Counted from the first letter of the stretch, positions 9,127-17,884 are shown. The stretch: DNA of 54,639 nt from Puia sp. (GCA_031292515.1 JARLGZ010000245.1:1-54639); one strand, 5' to 3'. A program made the numbers and translations. The notes: generated by a model not told the origin, from the letters alone.

Positions 9127-9193
9127 AAAGTATCTCATCAAATCAAAGTATCTCATCAAATCAAAGTATCACTTCAAATCAAAGTATACTCTC
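9127..9193. repeat. 18-bp tandem repeat, 3.7 copies, between nuoK and nuoL
   Basis: AAAGTATCTCATCAAATC occurs at 9127-9144 and 9145-9162 without change. It is followed by AAAGTATCACTTCAAATC at 9163-9180 and a partial copy AAAGTATACTCTC at 9181-9193, which touches the nuoK stop codon at 9192-9194. On the transcribed strand the unit reads GATTTGATGAGATACTTT. It is A/T-rich and lies inside the operon. Confidence 0.95.
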
Positions 9194-9506
9194 AAAATTT
9201 CATATTCGTGGCATCCTCCACATCGATGGACCGATGATTTCTATAAAGATTTATGATGATGGCTATGGCGACAGCCGCCTCCGCGGCGGCAATCGTAATA
9301 ATAAACACGACAAAGAAGAATCCGTCTAACCGGTCCGGGTAGAGATATTTGTTAAAAGCGACAAAGTTGATGTTCACACTATTCAGGATCAGTTCGACAG
9401 CCATCAGCATACAGACCAGGTTGCGACGGCTAAAAAGGCCATAGATCCCGATAAAAAACAAGGCCGTGCTCACGAACAGGATATGTGACAAGGGTACCTG
9501 GTTCAT
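9192..9506 (-). CDS. nuoK: NADH-quinone oxidoreductase subunit K
   Basis: A 104-residue protein with three membrane helices, a small subunit of the complex I membrane arm. The pattern GIYGLFSRRNLVCMLMAVEL with the conserved glutamate in helix 2, then LNSVNINFVAFN and AAAEAAVAIAI with the second conserved glutamate, is diagnostic of NuoK. Length is standard. The ATG overlaps the nuoJ stop by four bases. The last codons meet the 18-bp tandem repeat. Confidence 0.97.
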   Translation of the reverse strand: MNQVPLSHILFVSTALFFIGIYGLFSRRNLVCMLMAVELILNSVNINFVAFNKYLYPDRLDGFFFVVFIITIAAAEAAVAIAIIINLYRNHRSIDVEDATNMKF

Positions 9507-10024
9507 GCATCGGATTTTTTAGTGGTTTTCATGGCGATCACGATACAACCGATCATCGCGGACAATAGCAAAACACTGGCGAGTTCGAAGGGAAGGGCAT
9601 ATCCCTGGCCATCGGTGGCCAGCATCTGAGACCCGATTCGCCCGACACCCGGATCGAATTTCCTGCCACCGGCATGAAAACCGTATCGATAGATAAGAAG
9701 CCAGGTCAACACAAACCCGAAAGCCACAGCCAGCAAAGAGAAGATATTCCGGGCAAGCGGAGGTCCTTGCATTTCCCGACCCGATTGCTCGGTCAAAAAA
9801 ATGGAAAAGATGATCAACACCACGATCCCCCCGACATAGACGGCGATCTGTACCGCCGCCAGGAAATCGAGCTCCATCCAGAAATACAGGCCCGCAATGC
9901 CCATCAGCGAAAAGAGAAGCCAGATGGCGGACCGGAAGATCTTCCGCGAGGTCACGGACAGGATCCCCGCGCTCAGGACAAAGACGGATAGCATATAGAA
10001 TATGACGGCGTTGGCACTCATCAT
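9503..10024 (-). CDS. nuoJ: NADH-quinone oxidoreductase subunit J
   Basis: A 173-residue protein with five predicted membrane helices, a complex I membrane-arm subunit. The conserved TM3 region DFLAAVQIAVYVGGIVVLI, with its pi-bulge-forming glycines and tyrosine, is clear. The C-terminus ends in a helix LLSAMIGCIVIAMKTTKK. Start and stop overlap nuoI and nuoK by four bases each, showing a tightly coupled I-J-K block. Confidence 0.96.
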   Translation of the reverse strand: MMSANAVIFYMLSVFVLSAGILSVTSRKIFRSAIWLLFSLMGIAGLYFWMELDFLAAVQIAVYVGGIVVLIIFSIFLTEQSGREMQGPPLARNIFSLLAVAFGFVLTWLLIYRYGFHAGGRKFDPGVGRIGSQMLATDGQGYALPFELASVLLLSAMIGCIVIAMKTTKKSDA

Positions 10025-10497
10025 TCGACGCCCTCCCTGATTTTAGAGCCGGGCCGGTTCAGCTTCTTGGTGAGTTGGCTCCGGTCATAGACGCTATGCT
10101 CGAATGTCTGGGCCATTTTGATGGCATCCGTAGGGCACGCTTCCACGCAGAGGTTGCACATCGTGCAGAGCTCCAGGTGATAGACAAACGTGTCCAGGGC
10201 TTTTTTCTTCTTGCCTTCGGGCGTCACATCGAATTTTGTGATGATCTTGATAGTCGCGTTGGGACAGGCCAGCTCGCAGGCGGTACAACCGGTGCAGGCA
10301 TGTTCGTTGTTTTCATCATGGAGCATCACCACCTCTCCCCGGAAGCGTTCGGGCAGGTTCAGCTGCTCCCTGTTGTCTGGATATTGCTGGGTAATGATCT
10401 CCTTGTGGTGCGTGAAATAGAAGCCCGTCAGCCGCATCCCTTTGAGCAGGGATCCGACCGCGTTAAAAATGTCCGATATGTATTTCTTTAAAAACAT
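10021..10497 (-). CDS. nuoI: NADH-quinone oxidoreductase subunit I (two [4Fe-4S])
   Basis: A 158-residue ferredoxin-like subunit that carries clusters N6a and N6b in the quinone-reducing connecting module. Two complete CxxCxxCxxxCP motifs are visible: C68-C71-C74 with C78, and C111-C114-C117 with C121. An amphipathic N-terminal helix (1-30) would sit on the membrane. The gene is four bases into nuoJ and 45 bases after nuoH. Its presence shows that the peripheral connecting arm is kept although the NADH module genes are missing here. Confidence 0.97.
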   Translation of the reverse strand: MFLKKYISDIFNAVGSLLKGMRLTGFYFTHHKEIITQQYPDNREQLNLPERFRGEVVMLHDENNEHACTGCTACELACPNATIKIITKFDVTPEGKKKKALDTFVYHLELCTMCNLCVEACPTDAIKMAQTFEHSVYDRSQLTKKLNRPGSKIREGVE

Positions 10498-10542
10498 GCG
10501 GTTAAAAACAACATTATCAAAATGACCCTTCTTTGTGCCCGA

Positions 10543-11619
10543 TCAGAAATACCACCCCTTTATAGCCACAAAAGTCGTTAGCAACAGATTCGCCATACTG
10601 ATAGGCAACAGGTATTTCCATTCGAGGTTCAGCAACTGGTCGATCCGTAAACGGGGAAAAGTCCAGCGGAACCACATGATGACAAAGATCAGCGCGAATG
10701 TCTTACCGGTAAACCATATGGACGAAGGGATAAAATCCATGATATGATTAAACGATTCCCAATGGCCGATATGAAAGGGCATCCAACCACCAAAAAAGAG
10801 GGCGGCGCCGATGGCGCACACAATAAAAATATTTACGTATTCGGCCAGAAAGAAGAGCGCGAACTTCATACCGGAATACTCGGTGTGGAAGCCCGCCGTA
10901 AGCTCCGACTCGGCCTCCGCCATGTCGAAAGGCGCCCGGTTAGTCTCCGCCGTGACCGCAATCAGGAAGATCACGAATGCGATGATGGCGGGAATATGCC
11001 CTTTAAAGATCCACCAGCCGTCCTGTTGCGCCTGGATGATATCGGAGATCCGCAGGCTGCCGGTGAGGATCACGATGGTCAGGACAGACAACCCGGCCGA
11101 CAGCTCATAACTCACGATCTGGGCTCCGCTGCGCATGGCGCCGAGCAAAGAATATTTATTGTTGCTGGCCCAGCCGGCCATCAAAATACCGATGACCGAA
11201 ACGGAAGAGATGGCGGAGACATAGAGAATGCCGATCGGCAGATCCCACACCTGGAAACCTTTTGCAAAGGCCACGGGCGCCAGGGCCAGCATCGAAGCCG
11301 AGAGCACTACGAAGGGCGCCAGGTTGAATAAGAAGTGATCGGCGCCGTCGGGTGTGAGGCCTTCTTTTACCACTAGCTTCAGGGTGTCTGCCAGGGTCTG
11401 GAACATCCCTCCCGGACCTACCCGATTGGGGCCGATCCGTACCTGCATATAGGCGGACACCTTGCGTTCCATCATGATCAGCACCAGCCCAAGCATGGCA
11501 AACAGGGTGATCACGCAAAGTCCCACCATGACAAACTCCGACAACATCGCGAGTGTCGGGTTCAGCGCATGGTTTAACCAGTTGTGAATCGAATCCGTTA
11601 TTCCTTCCAGGCTAAGCAT
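10543..11619 (-). CDS. nuoH: NADH-quinone oxidoreductase subunit H
   Basis: A 358-residue polytopic protein forming the quinone-binding interface of complex I with NuoB and NuoD. Family motifs are ERKVSAYMQVRIGPNRVGP (about 51-69), QTLADTLKLVVKE, AETNRAPFDMAEAESELTAG (about 225-245, with conserved acidic residues) and YSGMKFALFFLAEYVN. Length is usual for the Bacteroidota type. It directly follows nuoD with a 123-bp gap in which nuoE, nuoF and nuoG would be expected. Confidence 0.97.
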   Translation of the reverse strand: MLSLEGITDSIHNWLNHALNPTLAMLSEFVMVGLCVITLFAMLGLVLIMMERKVSAYMQVRIGPNRVGPGGMFQTLADTLKLVVKEGLTPDGADHFLFNLAPFVVLSASMLALAPVAFAKGFQVWDLPIGILYVSAISSVSVIGILMAGWASNNKYSLLGAMRSGAQIVSYELSAGLSVLTIVILTGSLRISDIIQAQQDGWWIFKGHIPAIIAFVIFLIAVTAETNRAPFDMAEAESELTAGFHTEYSGMKFALFFLAEYVNIFIVCAIGAALFFGGWMPFHIGHWESFNHIMDFIPSSIWFTGKTFALIFVIMWFRWTFPRLRIDQLLNLEWKYLLPISMANLLLTTFVAIKGWYF

Positions 11620-11742
11620 CGTGGTGAGTTGTTTACTAATTTAATTCATATTGCGCATTCTTTGTTCATCTTTTAGAAATCACCATCCGGTATCCGATCC
11701 GGGTCTTCATCCCCGCAATATCCGGCCCCGTTCAGCCCCTCC
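11620..11742. other. nuoD-nuoH junction without nuoEFG
   Basis: This 123-bp spacer is the place where nuoE-nuoF-nuoG lie in full 14-gene nuo operons. Read on the minus strand it contains only tiny frames (for example a 14-codon MKTRIGYRMVISKR and a 7-codon MNKECAI) and no recognisable remnant of the E, F or G subunits. There is no inverted repeat or target duplication pointing to a recent excision. Confidence 0.7.
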
Positions 11743-12864
11743 TCAGCGATCTATATCCGGTATCACCAGGTCGAGGCTTCCCATGATCGCGACCAGGTCG
11801 CCGATCTTATATCCCCTGGCCATATGATTAAGCGCCGAAAGGTTGGAAAAACCGGGCGACCGGAACTTGATCCGGTAAGGCGTCATCCCCCCTTCGCTGA
11901 TGATATAGACGCCGAATTCCCCGCGCGCCGTCTCGATCTTCGTATAGAATTCGCCTTTAGGAAGTTTCAGGACCGCCTTGGTCTTGGCCTGAAAATCTCC
12001 TTCCGGGATATTGTCTATCAGCTGTTCTATGATCGAAAGCGACTGGCGCATTTCCTTCATGCGGACCATATACCGGGCAAAACAGTCGCCGCCGGTTTCT
12101 ATGATCTCGTCGAACCGCAACCCCGCATACACCTCATAAGGGAAAAGCTTCCGGACATCGCATCGCACGCCGCTGCCCCTGGCCGTGGGACCCGTACAGC
12201 CATAGGAGATCGCATCCTCTTTGGAAAGGGTGCCGACACCCTTCATCCGGTTTTGAAAAATGACGTTGTCGGTCACGAGTTCGTCGTATTCGTCGATCTT
12301 GGATTTGAAATGCGTGATAAATTCCTTTACACCAGGTTGAAAGTTCGGATGCAGGTCGATCATCACTCCACCGGGGACCATATAGTTCATGGTCAGGCGG
12401 GCTCCGCAGGTCTCCTCCATGATCGAGTTGATCATCTCCCGTTCGCGGAAAGCATGAAAAAAAGGCGTCAAAGCGCCTACATCCATCGCGAGCGCTCCCC
12501 ACCAGAGCTGGTGAGAAGCCAGTCTCGTCAGCTCATCCATCAGCACACGGATCACCTTTGCGCGGGGAGGCACCTCTATCTGCAGTCCCTTCTCGACACA
12601 CATCGCACAGCCGTGATTGTTTATATGCGAAGAGAGATAATCCATCCGGCTGGTAACGTAGATAAATTGCCGGTAGCTGAGACTTTCACACATTTTCTCG
12701 ATGGACCGGTGAATATAGCCAAGATGAGGTTCCACGTTTCTGATCGTCTCGCCGTCGAGGGTGATGACGAGATGCAGTACGCCGTGAGTAGACGGGTGCT
12801 GGGGACCGACATTGATGATCAGCTCACCCTGTTCCGTGGTTCCTATTTCTTCGACGTTTTTCAT
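11743..12864 (-). CDS. nuoD: NADH-quinone oxidoreductase subunit D (49 kDa)
   Basis: A 373-residue protein, the large quinone-site subunit of complex I and homologue of the [NiFe]-hydrogenase large subunit. N-terminal NVGPQHPSTHGVLHLVITLDGE (about 18-39) carries the quinone-site His, and HLGYIHRSIEKMCE, RMDYLSSHINNHG, GCTGPTARGSG and the C-terminal IMGSLDLVIPDIDR are all conserved. The separate gene (not fused to nuoC) is the common arrangement outside enterobacteria. It lies 26 bases after nuoC. Confidence 0.97.
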   Translation of the reverse strand: MKNVEEIGTTEQGELIINVGPQHPSTHGVLHLVITLDGETIRNVEPHLGYIHRSIEKMCESLSYRQFIYVTSRMDYLSSHINNHGCAMCVEKGLQIEVPPRAKVIRVLMDELTRLASHQLWWGALAMDVGALTPFFHAFREREMINSIMEETCGARLTMNYMVPGGVMIDLHPNFQPGVKEFITHFKSKIDEYDELVTDNVIFQNRMKGVGTLSKEDAISYGCTGPTARGSGVRCDVRKLFPYEVYAGLRFDEIIETGGDCFARYMVRMKEMRQSLSIIEQLIDNIPEGDFQAKTKAVLKLPKGEFYTKIETARGEFGVYIISEGGMTPYRIKFRSPGFSNLSALNHMARGYKIGDLVAIMGSLDLVIPDIDR

Positions 12865-12890
12865 CCCATTAAAAAATATTCATTCATTGA

Positions 12891-13367
12891 TCAGAGCTTT
12901 ATCATATTGACGGGGTCTTCATAGTCCTTTCGCAAGGGGTATCCCACCCATTCGTCCGTCAGAAACAGCCTCCTCAGATCAGGATGATGGAGAAAGTTGA
13001 CTCCAAACAGATCATAGGCTTCCCGTTCGTGAAATTCCGCGGTTCGCCAGATACGCGATACCGTTTCGATTGCCGGCTGGTTGTGATCGAGTTTCGACTT
13101 GACCACCAGCTCGTGCCCGTGAAGGGTGGAGCGAAAATGGTAGACCATCGTGAAATGGGTCTTCCAGTCGATGCAAGTGAGACAGAAAAGGAAATCAAAA
13201 TCGAGACCCGGGGTAAAACGCAGCAATTTTGCCGCCTCCGGCCAGGAAGCCGGTTCCACCAGGAGGGTCGTCCACTCAGGCCCTTCTTCCCATTGGGCCA
13301 AAGGGAGCCATTCGCCGATTTTCACTTTCAGGCCTTCGCCTTTTGCATTCATTTCTTCGTCTGCCAT
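12891..13367 (-). CDS. nuoC: NADH-quinone oxidoreductase subunit C (30 kDa)
   Basis: A 158-residue peripheral subunit that scaffolds the hydrophilic arm near NuoD. The core FLFCLTCIDWKTHFTMVYHF and the motif SRIWRTAEFHEREAYDLFGVNFLHHPDLRRLFLTDEW region (conserved E-R-E..D-hGh-F..HPDLRR) identify the family. It ends YPLRKDYEDPVNMIKL. It starts five bases after the nuoB stop. The N-terminus (MADEEMNAKGEG) is short and charged. Confidence 0.96.
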   Translation of the reverse strand: MADEEMNAKGEGLKVKIGEWLPLAQWEEGPEWTTLLVEPASWPEAAKLLRFTPGLDFDFLFCLTCIDWKTHFTMVYHFRSTLHGHELVVKSKLDHNQPAIETVSRIWRTAEFHEREAYDLFGVNFLHHPDLRRLFLTDEWVGYPLRKDYEDPVNMIKL

Positions 13368-13372
13368 CAGGG

Positions 13373-13915
13373 TCAGGATTTCTGTGTTTTTATTTGCTCC
13401 CGGGTGGCGCCGCTCCGGATCTTCTGTTGCAAGGCGATCAATGCATGGATCAGCGCCTCGGGCCGCGGCGGACAGCCGGCAATATATACGTCCACGGGGA
13501 TCACATGATCCGCCCCTTTCACGACAGAATAAGTGTTATAGAAAAAAGGGCCGCCACTGGTGGCGCAGGCGCCCATGGCCACGACATATTTCGGATCGGC
13601 CATCTGGTCATACAGCCGTTTCAAAACAGGGGCCATCTTGTTGACGATGGTTCCGGCAATGATGATCACATCCGCTTGCCGGGGCGTAGCCCGCGCCACC
13701 TCGAACCCGAAACGTGACCAATCATATTTTGCTCCGGCCGTCGACATCATCTCGATCGCGCAGCAACTGGTCCCGAATACCAGGGGCCAGAGGGAATTGG
13801 AACGCGCCCAGTTGATAACCTCATCAATGGTGCTGACTACGATGCCTCCTCCCGGCGTGGGATGCACCTGCCCGGGGAATTCCCTTCCTTTTTGTATGGT
13901 CGGATTAACTTCCAT
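13373..13915 (-). CDS. nuoB: NADH-quinone oxidoreductase subunit B (PSST, cluster N2)
   Basis: A 180-residue subunit that holds the terminal cluster N2 next to the quinone site. The tandem cysteines [12 protein letters not shown] (C51, C52), the cysteine of [10 protein letters not shown] and the CPPRPEAL motif provide the four ligands. An upstream in-frame ATG at 14014 would add 33 residues that run through nuoA and look unlike the family, so the ATG at 13915 ([10 protein letters not shown]) is chosen, 16 bases after nuoA. Function and length are ordinary. Confidence 0.97.
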   Translation of the reverse strand: MEVNPTIQKGREFPGQVHPTPGGGIVVSTIDEVINWARSNSLWPLVFGTSCCAIEMMSTAGAKYDWSRFGFEVARATPRQADVIIIAGTIVNKMAPVLKRLYDQMADPKYVVAMGACATSGGPFFYNTYSVVKGADHVIPVDVYIAGCPPRPEALIHALIALQQKIRSGATREQIKTQKS

Positions 13916-13931
13916 GTGTTTATAATCTACA

Positions 13932-14282
13932 TCAGATCCATTTAAGCGCACCTTTTCTGTGCGCGTAAAGGAAACCCATAAAAAGAATGAAAAGAAAGAC
14001 CAGGATCTCGCCAAAAGCCATCCAGCCGCTCTTTTTTGCTACTACAGCCCAGGGGTACAGAAAGATTAACTCTACGTCGAAGATCAGGAAGATGAGCGCA
14101 AACAAATAATATCCCACGTTGAACTGGTTCCAGCCGATGCCTTTGGCGAGAATTCCGCATTCGTAGGCTTGCCCTTTTTGCGGGTTCTTCGTTCCCTTTA
14201 TAAACAGCTTCCCCACCAGGATGCCGCCGGCGGCAAAGACCACCGCCGACACAATCAGCACGAGTAAAGAAGCACTTCCCAT
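13932..14282 (-). CDS. nuoA: NADH-quinone oxidoreductase subunit A
   Basis: A 116-residue, three-helix membrane subunit at the junction of the two complex I arms. Motifs include [16 protein letters not shown] with the conserved cysteine loop and [17 protein letters not shown]. It is the first gene of the minus-strand operon, so the promoter should lie in 14283 onward. A weak TACATTAG box (one mismatch to TAnnTTTG) is present in the first 40 bases upstream on the minus strand but has no good -33. Confidence 0.96.
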   Translation of the reverse strand: MGSASLLVLIVSAVVFAAGGILVGKLFIKGTKNPQKGQAYECGILAKGIGWNQFNVGYYLFALIFLIFDVELIFLYPWAVVAKKSGWMAFGEILVFLFILFMGFLYAHRKGALKWI

Positions 14283-14640
14283 CGGCCTATTTGTTTGTAC
14301 TACTAATGTAACAAGTAAAAATCAATGCCGTCACTTTTTTTCAAAAACCAGGCAGGAGTCCTATTAAAAATAGGCCAGGAGAAAAACGCCGACCCGTATA
14401 TCATTGATCTTCAAATATATAGTGCACATGTTTTACTTTAAGTCAGATTTACTCGAGCGTGCTTTTCCAAAGGCCAATGCACCTGGGACAATACAGCTAT
14501 TAGCGGCCCTTTGATTGCTGAACTTTCATAGGGACCATGCATTCCCAGTATATTTTTTAAGAAATTTTCTCCCGATTTTTCCCGGAAATTTGCATAGCCA
14601 TGGCCCATTCAAGGGCTGGCCACAAAAAATAGCTAGCTGC
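14283..14640. other. intergenic region between nuoA and the PAP2 gene
   Basis: This 358-bp divergent region must hold the nuo operon promoter (minus) and the PAP2 promoter (plus). No box is convincing on either strand; GAAATTTG at 14585-14592 is a one-mismatch -7 candidate for the PAP2 gene. A small perfect hairpin CCTATT-AAA-AATAGG lies at 14360-14374. A frame open from 14515 is not credible as coding before 14641. No RNA gene was recognised. Confidence 0.4.
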
Positions 14641-15588
14641 ATGATATTCAAGTCTATTCTTCCCGGCCTACTATTCTCTCTGGCTTCAGCCGTGCTGCTG
14701 CATGATGAAGCTTATTGCCAGTCAGACTCCCTGACTGCAAAACAGGAAGCCGTCAGCGAAACTCCGGGCCGTCCGGATTTATACCATATCAAAAAGAACG
14801 TCGACTATCCCGTGACCGTCGCGGCGGCGGCCTGGACCCTCTATGGTCTTTCCCAGGTATCAAAGAAGGGCGCTTCCGACGTGACAAAGGTGCTGAACCT
14901 GAAGCGCAGCGGGGTCCCCTGGTTCGACCGCTGGGGCATAAAGACTTATTCAAAGAGCGCCGACAAGGCAAGCTATATACCCTTCTATGTGGCGATGCCT
15001 CTGCCGGTCCTGGCGTTCGCCCTCGACAAAAGAACAAGAAAAGACTATGGGAAACTGGTCTTCCTGTACGCGGAGGCGATGACAATGACAGGCGTACTGT
15101 ATTCTTCGGCGACCCACTATGTCGACCGATATCGCCCCCTGGTCTATAGCGCGGAGAGCCCAATGAACACCCGTCTCTCGGGCAATTCAAGGAACGCTTT
15201 TTTTGCGGGGCATGTGGCGTTGGTCGGAACCTCTTTTTTCCTGGTGGCAAAAGTATTTGCGGACTACCATCCCGAATCGAAATACAAATGGGCCTTCTAT
15301 AGCGGGGCCGCCGCGGTTACCCTGCTCACGGGTTACCTGAGACACGAGGCGGGCGAACACTTCCCTTCGGATATCCTGCTCGGCACTGCGGTCGGAACCG
15401 CGTCGGGTTTACTAATACCCAGCCTCCATAAAATCCGGCTGATCCATAACCCCCACCTCAGCATTCTGCCATTCAACGCGGCGCCCTTAAACGGAAGCGC
15501 TGCAAACGCGCTCGCCTCGGGCAAGGGCTTGAAAACAGCAGGCGGATTCGGTATGACAAAAGGCTTCAGCACGATCTACCGGTTCTGA
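14641..15588 (+). CDS. PAP2-family phosphatase, exported
   Basis: A 315-residue protein starting MIFKSILPGLLFSLASAVLL, a good signal peptide with cleavage near AYCQ. The PAP2 superfamily removes phosphate from lipid phosphates or undecaprenyl pyrophosphate at the periplasmic face. Motif 1 is YVDRYRP (about 160-166), motif 2 reads AFFAGH (about 185-190) in place of PSGH, and motif 3 is RHEAGEHFPSD (about 237-247). The catalytic His and Arg are present; the Ser to Ala change in motif 2 is seen in some Bacteroidota members. Three to four membrane helices are likely. The frame is open upstream to 14515, but the signal peptide fixes the start here. Confidence 0.85.
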   Translation: MIFKSILPGLLFSLASAVLLHDEAYCQSDSLTAKQEAVSETPGRPDLYHIKKNVDYPVTVAAAAWTLYGLSQVSKKGASDVTKVLNLKRSGVPWFDRWGIKTYSKSADKASYIPFYVAMPLPVLAFALDKRTRKDYGKLVFLYAEAMTMTGVLYSSATHYVDRYRPLVYSAESPMNTRLSGNSRNAFFAGHVALVGTSFFLVAKVFADYHPESKYKWAFYSGAAAVTLLTGYLRHEAGEHFPSDILLGTAVGTASGLLIPSLHKIRLIHNPHLSILPFNAAPLNGSAANALASGKGLKTAGGFGMTKGFSTIYRF

Positions 15589-15670
15589 CAGCAAGTTTCA
15601 AACCTCCTCGCCGGAGCGAATGAACAGGCATCCGACTCCTTATGCTCGCTTAACTCCGGGGTAGCATCAC

Positions 15671-17221
15671 TTAGTGATCTGCCAGGATTACCGCCGCCTG
15701 TCCTTTCTTTTTCCGCCTGGCCAGGAAGAGCAGTGGGACGGCGGCCAGGAAGACAAGACCAATGAGCAGGTAGGCGTCCCCAAAACTCAGGAGACTGGAC
15801 TGCCGGACGACATTACTATCTACCAGCGCCAGGGCCCTTCGGTGCGCATCGAATTCGTTCGAGCCCTTGCCAATAAAATAGCTCGTATATCGATCCAGTC
15901 TTTCTGTCAACAGCGGATTGCCGGCGGTGATATTGGTGATCAGATCCGTCCGGTGATTGGCATTGCGGTTCGTCAGGTAAGTGTTAACCGTGGCTAACCC
16001 AAACGACCCTCCCAGTTGCCGCATCATATTGTTCAGGGCGGCGCCCTGCGGGATGTCCCGGGGCTCCAGACCCGAAACCGCCAAGGCTGTCAACGGCACC
16101 GTCACGACCGCAAGGCCCAGTCCCCTCCAGATGAGAGAGATCGTGATATCCCGTGCCCCCGCATCCAGGTCGAGCCTGGACATCTGCCAGCTGAAGAGCA
16201 TGAACAGGAACATGCCCGAGCTGATGATGAATACGGGCGAGATTCCCCTTTGCAGCAACCTCGCCGAGATCACCAATCCTCCGATGGCCAGGATCGCTCC
16301 GGGCAAAAGGAGCAACCCCGTCTGCGTCGGTGTAAAATTCAAAAGCCGTTGCGAAAACACGGGCGTCAGGAACACCGACGTAAAGATGCCGATCCCGGAA
16401 ACAAATGTCAGTACCGCCGCAATACTCAGGTTTTTACTTTTCAGCACCCGAAGATTGACGACCGGGTTCTTAATCTTCAGTTCCCACCAGATGAATACCC
16501 CGAGACCCACAGTCGCAGTCACCGTAAGAAATTTTATATAATTCGCCTCGAACCAGTCGTCAACCTCTCCCCTCTCCAACACCGTCTGTAAAGAGCCGAT
16601 GCCGACCGCGAGCAGGAAGATCCCGAGCCAGTCTACTTTCGGCGCCTGCTGTTTGACCGGAGGCTCAGCCAATAAGACAAAACACAGGCAGGCCACCGCA
16701 ATCCCGATGGGCACATTGATAAAAAATATCCAGGGCCAGGAATAATACTCGGTGATATACCCTCCCAGCGTCGGCCCGATCGTCGGGCCGATAAAGACAC
16801 CGATCCCGAACAAAGCGCTTGCAACGCTCTGCTTCTCTTTGGGGAACAGTTCGAAGACGATGGCCTGTGATACCGATAACAGGGCGCCTCCACCCATGCC
16901 TTGCAGAAACCGGAAAGCCACCAGCATCCAGATATTCGTGGCCTGGCCACACATAAAAGAAAAAAAGGTAAACGCGATAATCGACCCGACATAATATCTC
17001 CGTCTCCCCAGTTTCAGGGCCAGGAAACTGGTGATGGGTATAATGATAACATTGGCAATGGCATAGGATGTAATGACCCAGGAAGTATCTTCCAGGGTGG
17101 CGCCCAGGTTACCGCTCATATGCGACAAGGCAACATTGACGATGGAGATGTCGATCAACTCCATGATAGCTGCCGTGATCACTGTCAATAGCAGCAAGTT
17201 CCTTTTCATTGATGCACTCAT
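15671..17221 (-). CDS. DHA2-family MFS drug efflux transporter (EmrB/QacA type)
   Basis: A 516-residue inner-membrane protein with about 14 helices. The helix 1 signature MELIDISIVNVALSHMSG, motif A-like LALKLGRRRYYVGS and motif C GIGVFIGPTIGPTLGGYI identify the EmrB/QacA proton-driven drug antiporters. No membrane-fusion (EmrA) or outer-membrane partner gene is adjacent. A perfect 16-bp palindrome eight bases upstream matches sites near the thioesterase and tetR genes, so it is probably repressed by the TetR protein encoded at 18013. The substrate is unknown. Confidence 0.93.
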   Translation of the reverse strand: MSASMKRNLLLLTVITAAIMELIDISIVNVALSHMSGNLGATLEDTSWVITSYAIANVIIIPITSFLALKLGRRRYYVGSIIAFTFFSFMCGQATNIWMLVAFRFLQGMGGGALLSVSQAIVFELFPKEKQSVASALFGIGVFIGPTIGPTLGGYITEYYSWPWIFFINVPIGIAVACLCFVLLAEPPVKQQAPKVDWLGIFLLAVGIGSLQTVLERGEVDDWFEANYIKFLTVTATVGLGVFIWWELKIKNPVVNLRVLKSKNLSIAAVLTFVSGIGIFTSVFLTPVFSQRLLNFTPTQTGLLLLPGAILAIGGLVISARLLQRGISPVFIISSGMFLFMLFSWQMSRLDLDAGARDITISLIWRGLGLAVVTVPLTALAVSGLEPRDIPQGAALNNMMRQLGGSFGLATVNTYLTNRNANHRTDLITNITAGNPLLTERLDRYTSYFIGKGSNEFDAHRRALALVDSNVVRQSSLLSFGDAYLLIGLVFLAAVPLLFLARRKKKGQAAVILADH

Positions 17222-17228
17222 ATTATTT

Positions 17229-17244
17229 TATACCGATCGGTATA
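17229..17244. promoter_or_regulatory. TetR operator 1 (before efflux pump)
   Basis: TATACCGATCGGTATA is a perfect 16-bp palindrome ending eight bases before the pump start codon. The same core is found before the thioesterase and, with changes, before tetR. Confidence 0.8.
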
Positions 17245-17335
17245 TTTTATGTGAAAGAATTTTTTGCAGAAAGATCGCTGTCTTCCCGGCCCTCGCCGTT
17301 ATTTTCAGGATAATTCCTGGCCTGCTATCCCAGGC

Positions 17336-17884
17336 TTATTTAATGATCAGACAAGTGCTCAATGCATGGGCATAAAGAACGCCCTTTTCATCCGTGAGCT
17401 GCGCCTCCGTCAGCGCCGTCCTGCCGCCCTGGTGGATGATTTTGCCAAGCGCCGTCAGCCGGCCGGAAGCGATTGTGACCGTCTTCAGAAAATTGACTTT
17501 CAATTCCAGCGTGGTATAGCCGACGCCCTCCGGCAGCAAAGTATGGAGCGCACAACCCATTGCCGTGTCGAGAATGGCCGAAATCACTCCGCCATGTACA
17601 GAACCGATGGAATTATAATGCCATTCCTGCGGTTGGAAGGAGAACAAGGCCTTCCCGGCTTCCAGGGTCTCCGGCTTAAATTCGAGGGATTTCAGCAAAG
17701 GAGGATAGGCGATTTCTCCCCTGCCGATCGCTTGCAGATAATCCAGACCCGCCATCTGCTTTGCCTTCACAGCCGCCGCGGCCGGATCTTCCCAGTGGAT
17801 GGTACGGCTTCTTTCAGTGACGCTGCTTTTTCCGGTGGCGTGGCTTTTTCCGGTCTTTTCGATATTTTCCATGTTGTCCTGCAT
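17336..17884 (-). CDS. PaaI-type hotdog-fold thioesterase
   Basis: A 182-residue hotdog protein expected to hydrolyse an acyl- or aryl-CoA thioester in the cytoplasm. The motif WHYNSIGSVHGGVISAILDTAMG (about 99-121) with the HGG turn and catalytic Asp region is typical of PaaI/YdiI members, and YTTLELKVNFLKTV and GGRTALTEAQLTD follow in order. The first 30 residues (MQDNMENIEKTGKSHATGKS) are polar and possibly disordered; an internal ATG five codons in is an alternative start. The TetR-type palindrome upstream puts it in one regulon with the efflux pump. Confidence 0.88.
   Translation of the reverse strand: MQDNMENIEKTGKSHATGKSSVTERSRTIHWEDPAAAAVKAKQMAGLDYLQAIGRGEIAYPPLLKSLEFKPETLEAGKALFSFQPQEWHYNSIGSVHGGVISAILDTAMGCALHTLLPEGVGYTTLELKVNFLKTVTIASGRLTALGKIIHQGGRTALTEAQLTDEKGVLYAHALSTCLIIK

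Noticed and set aside
9127-9193. CRISPR array
   Set aside because: The 18-bp units are directly adjacent with no spacers, and there are no cas genes in the window.
10744-11331. Long plus-strand open frames opposite nuoH, nuoD (11824-12924) and nuoC/nuoB
   Set aside because: They are antisense shadows of strongly conserved complex I genes, with Arg/His/Gln-rich composition and no family-like motifs.
14360-14374. Hairpin CCTATT-AAA-AATAGG as a terminator
   Set aside because: The stem is short and A/T-rich, no gene ends nearby on either strand, and there is no T-run.
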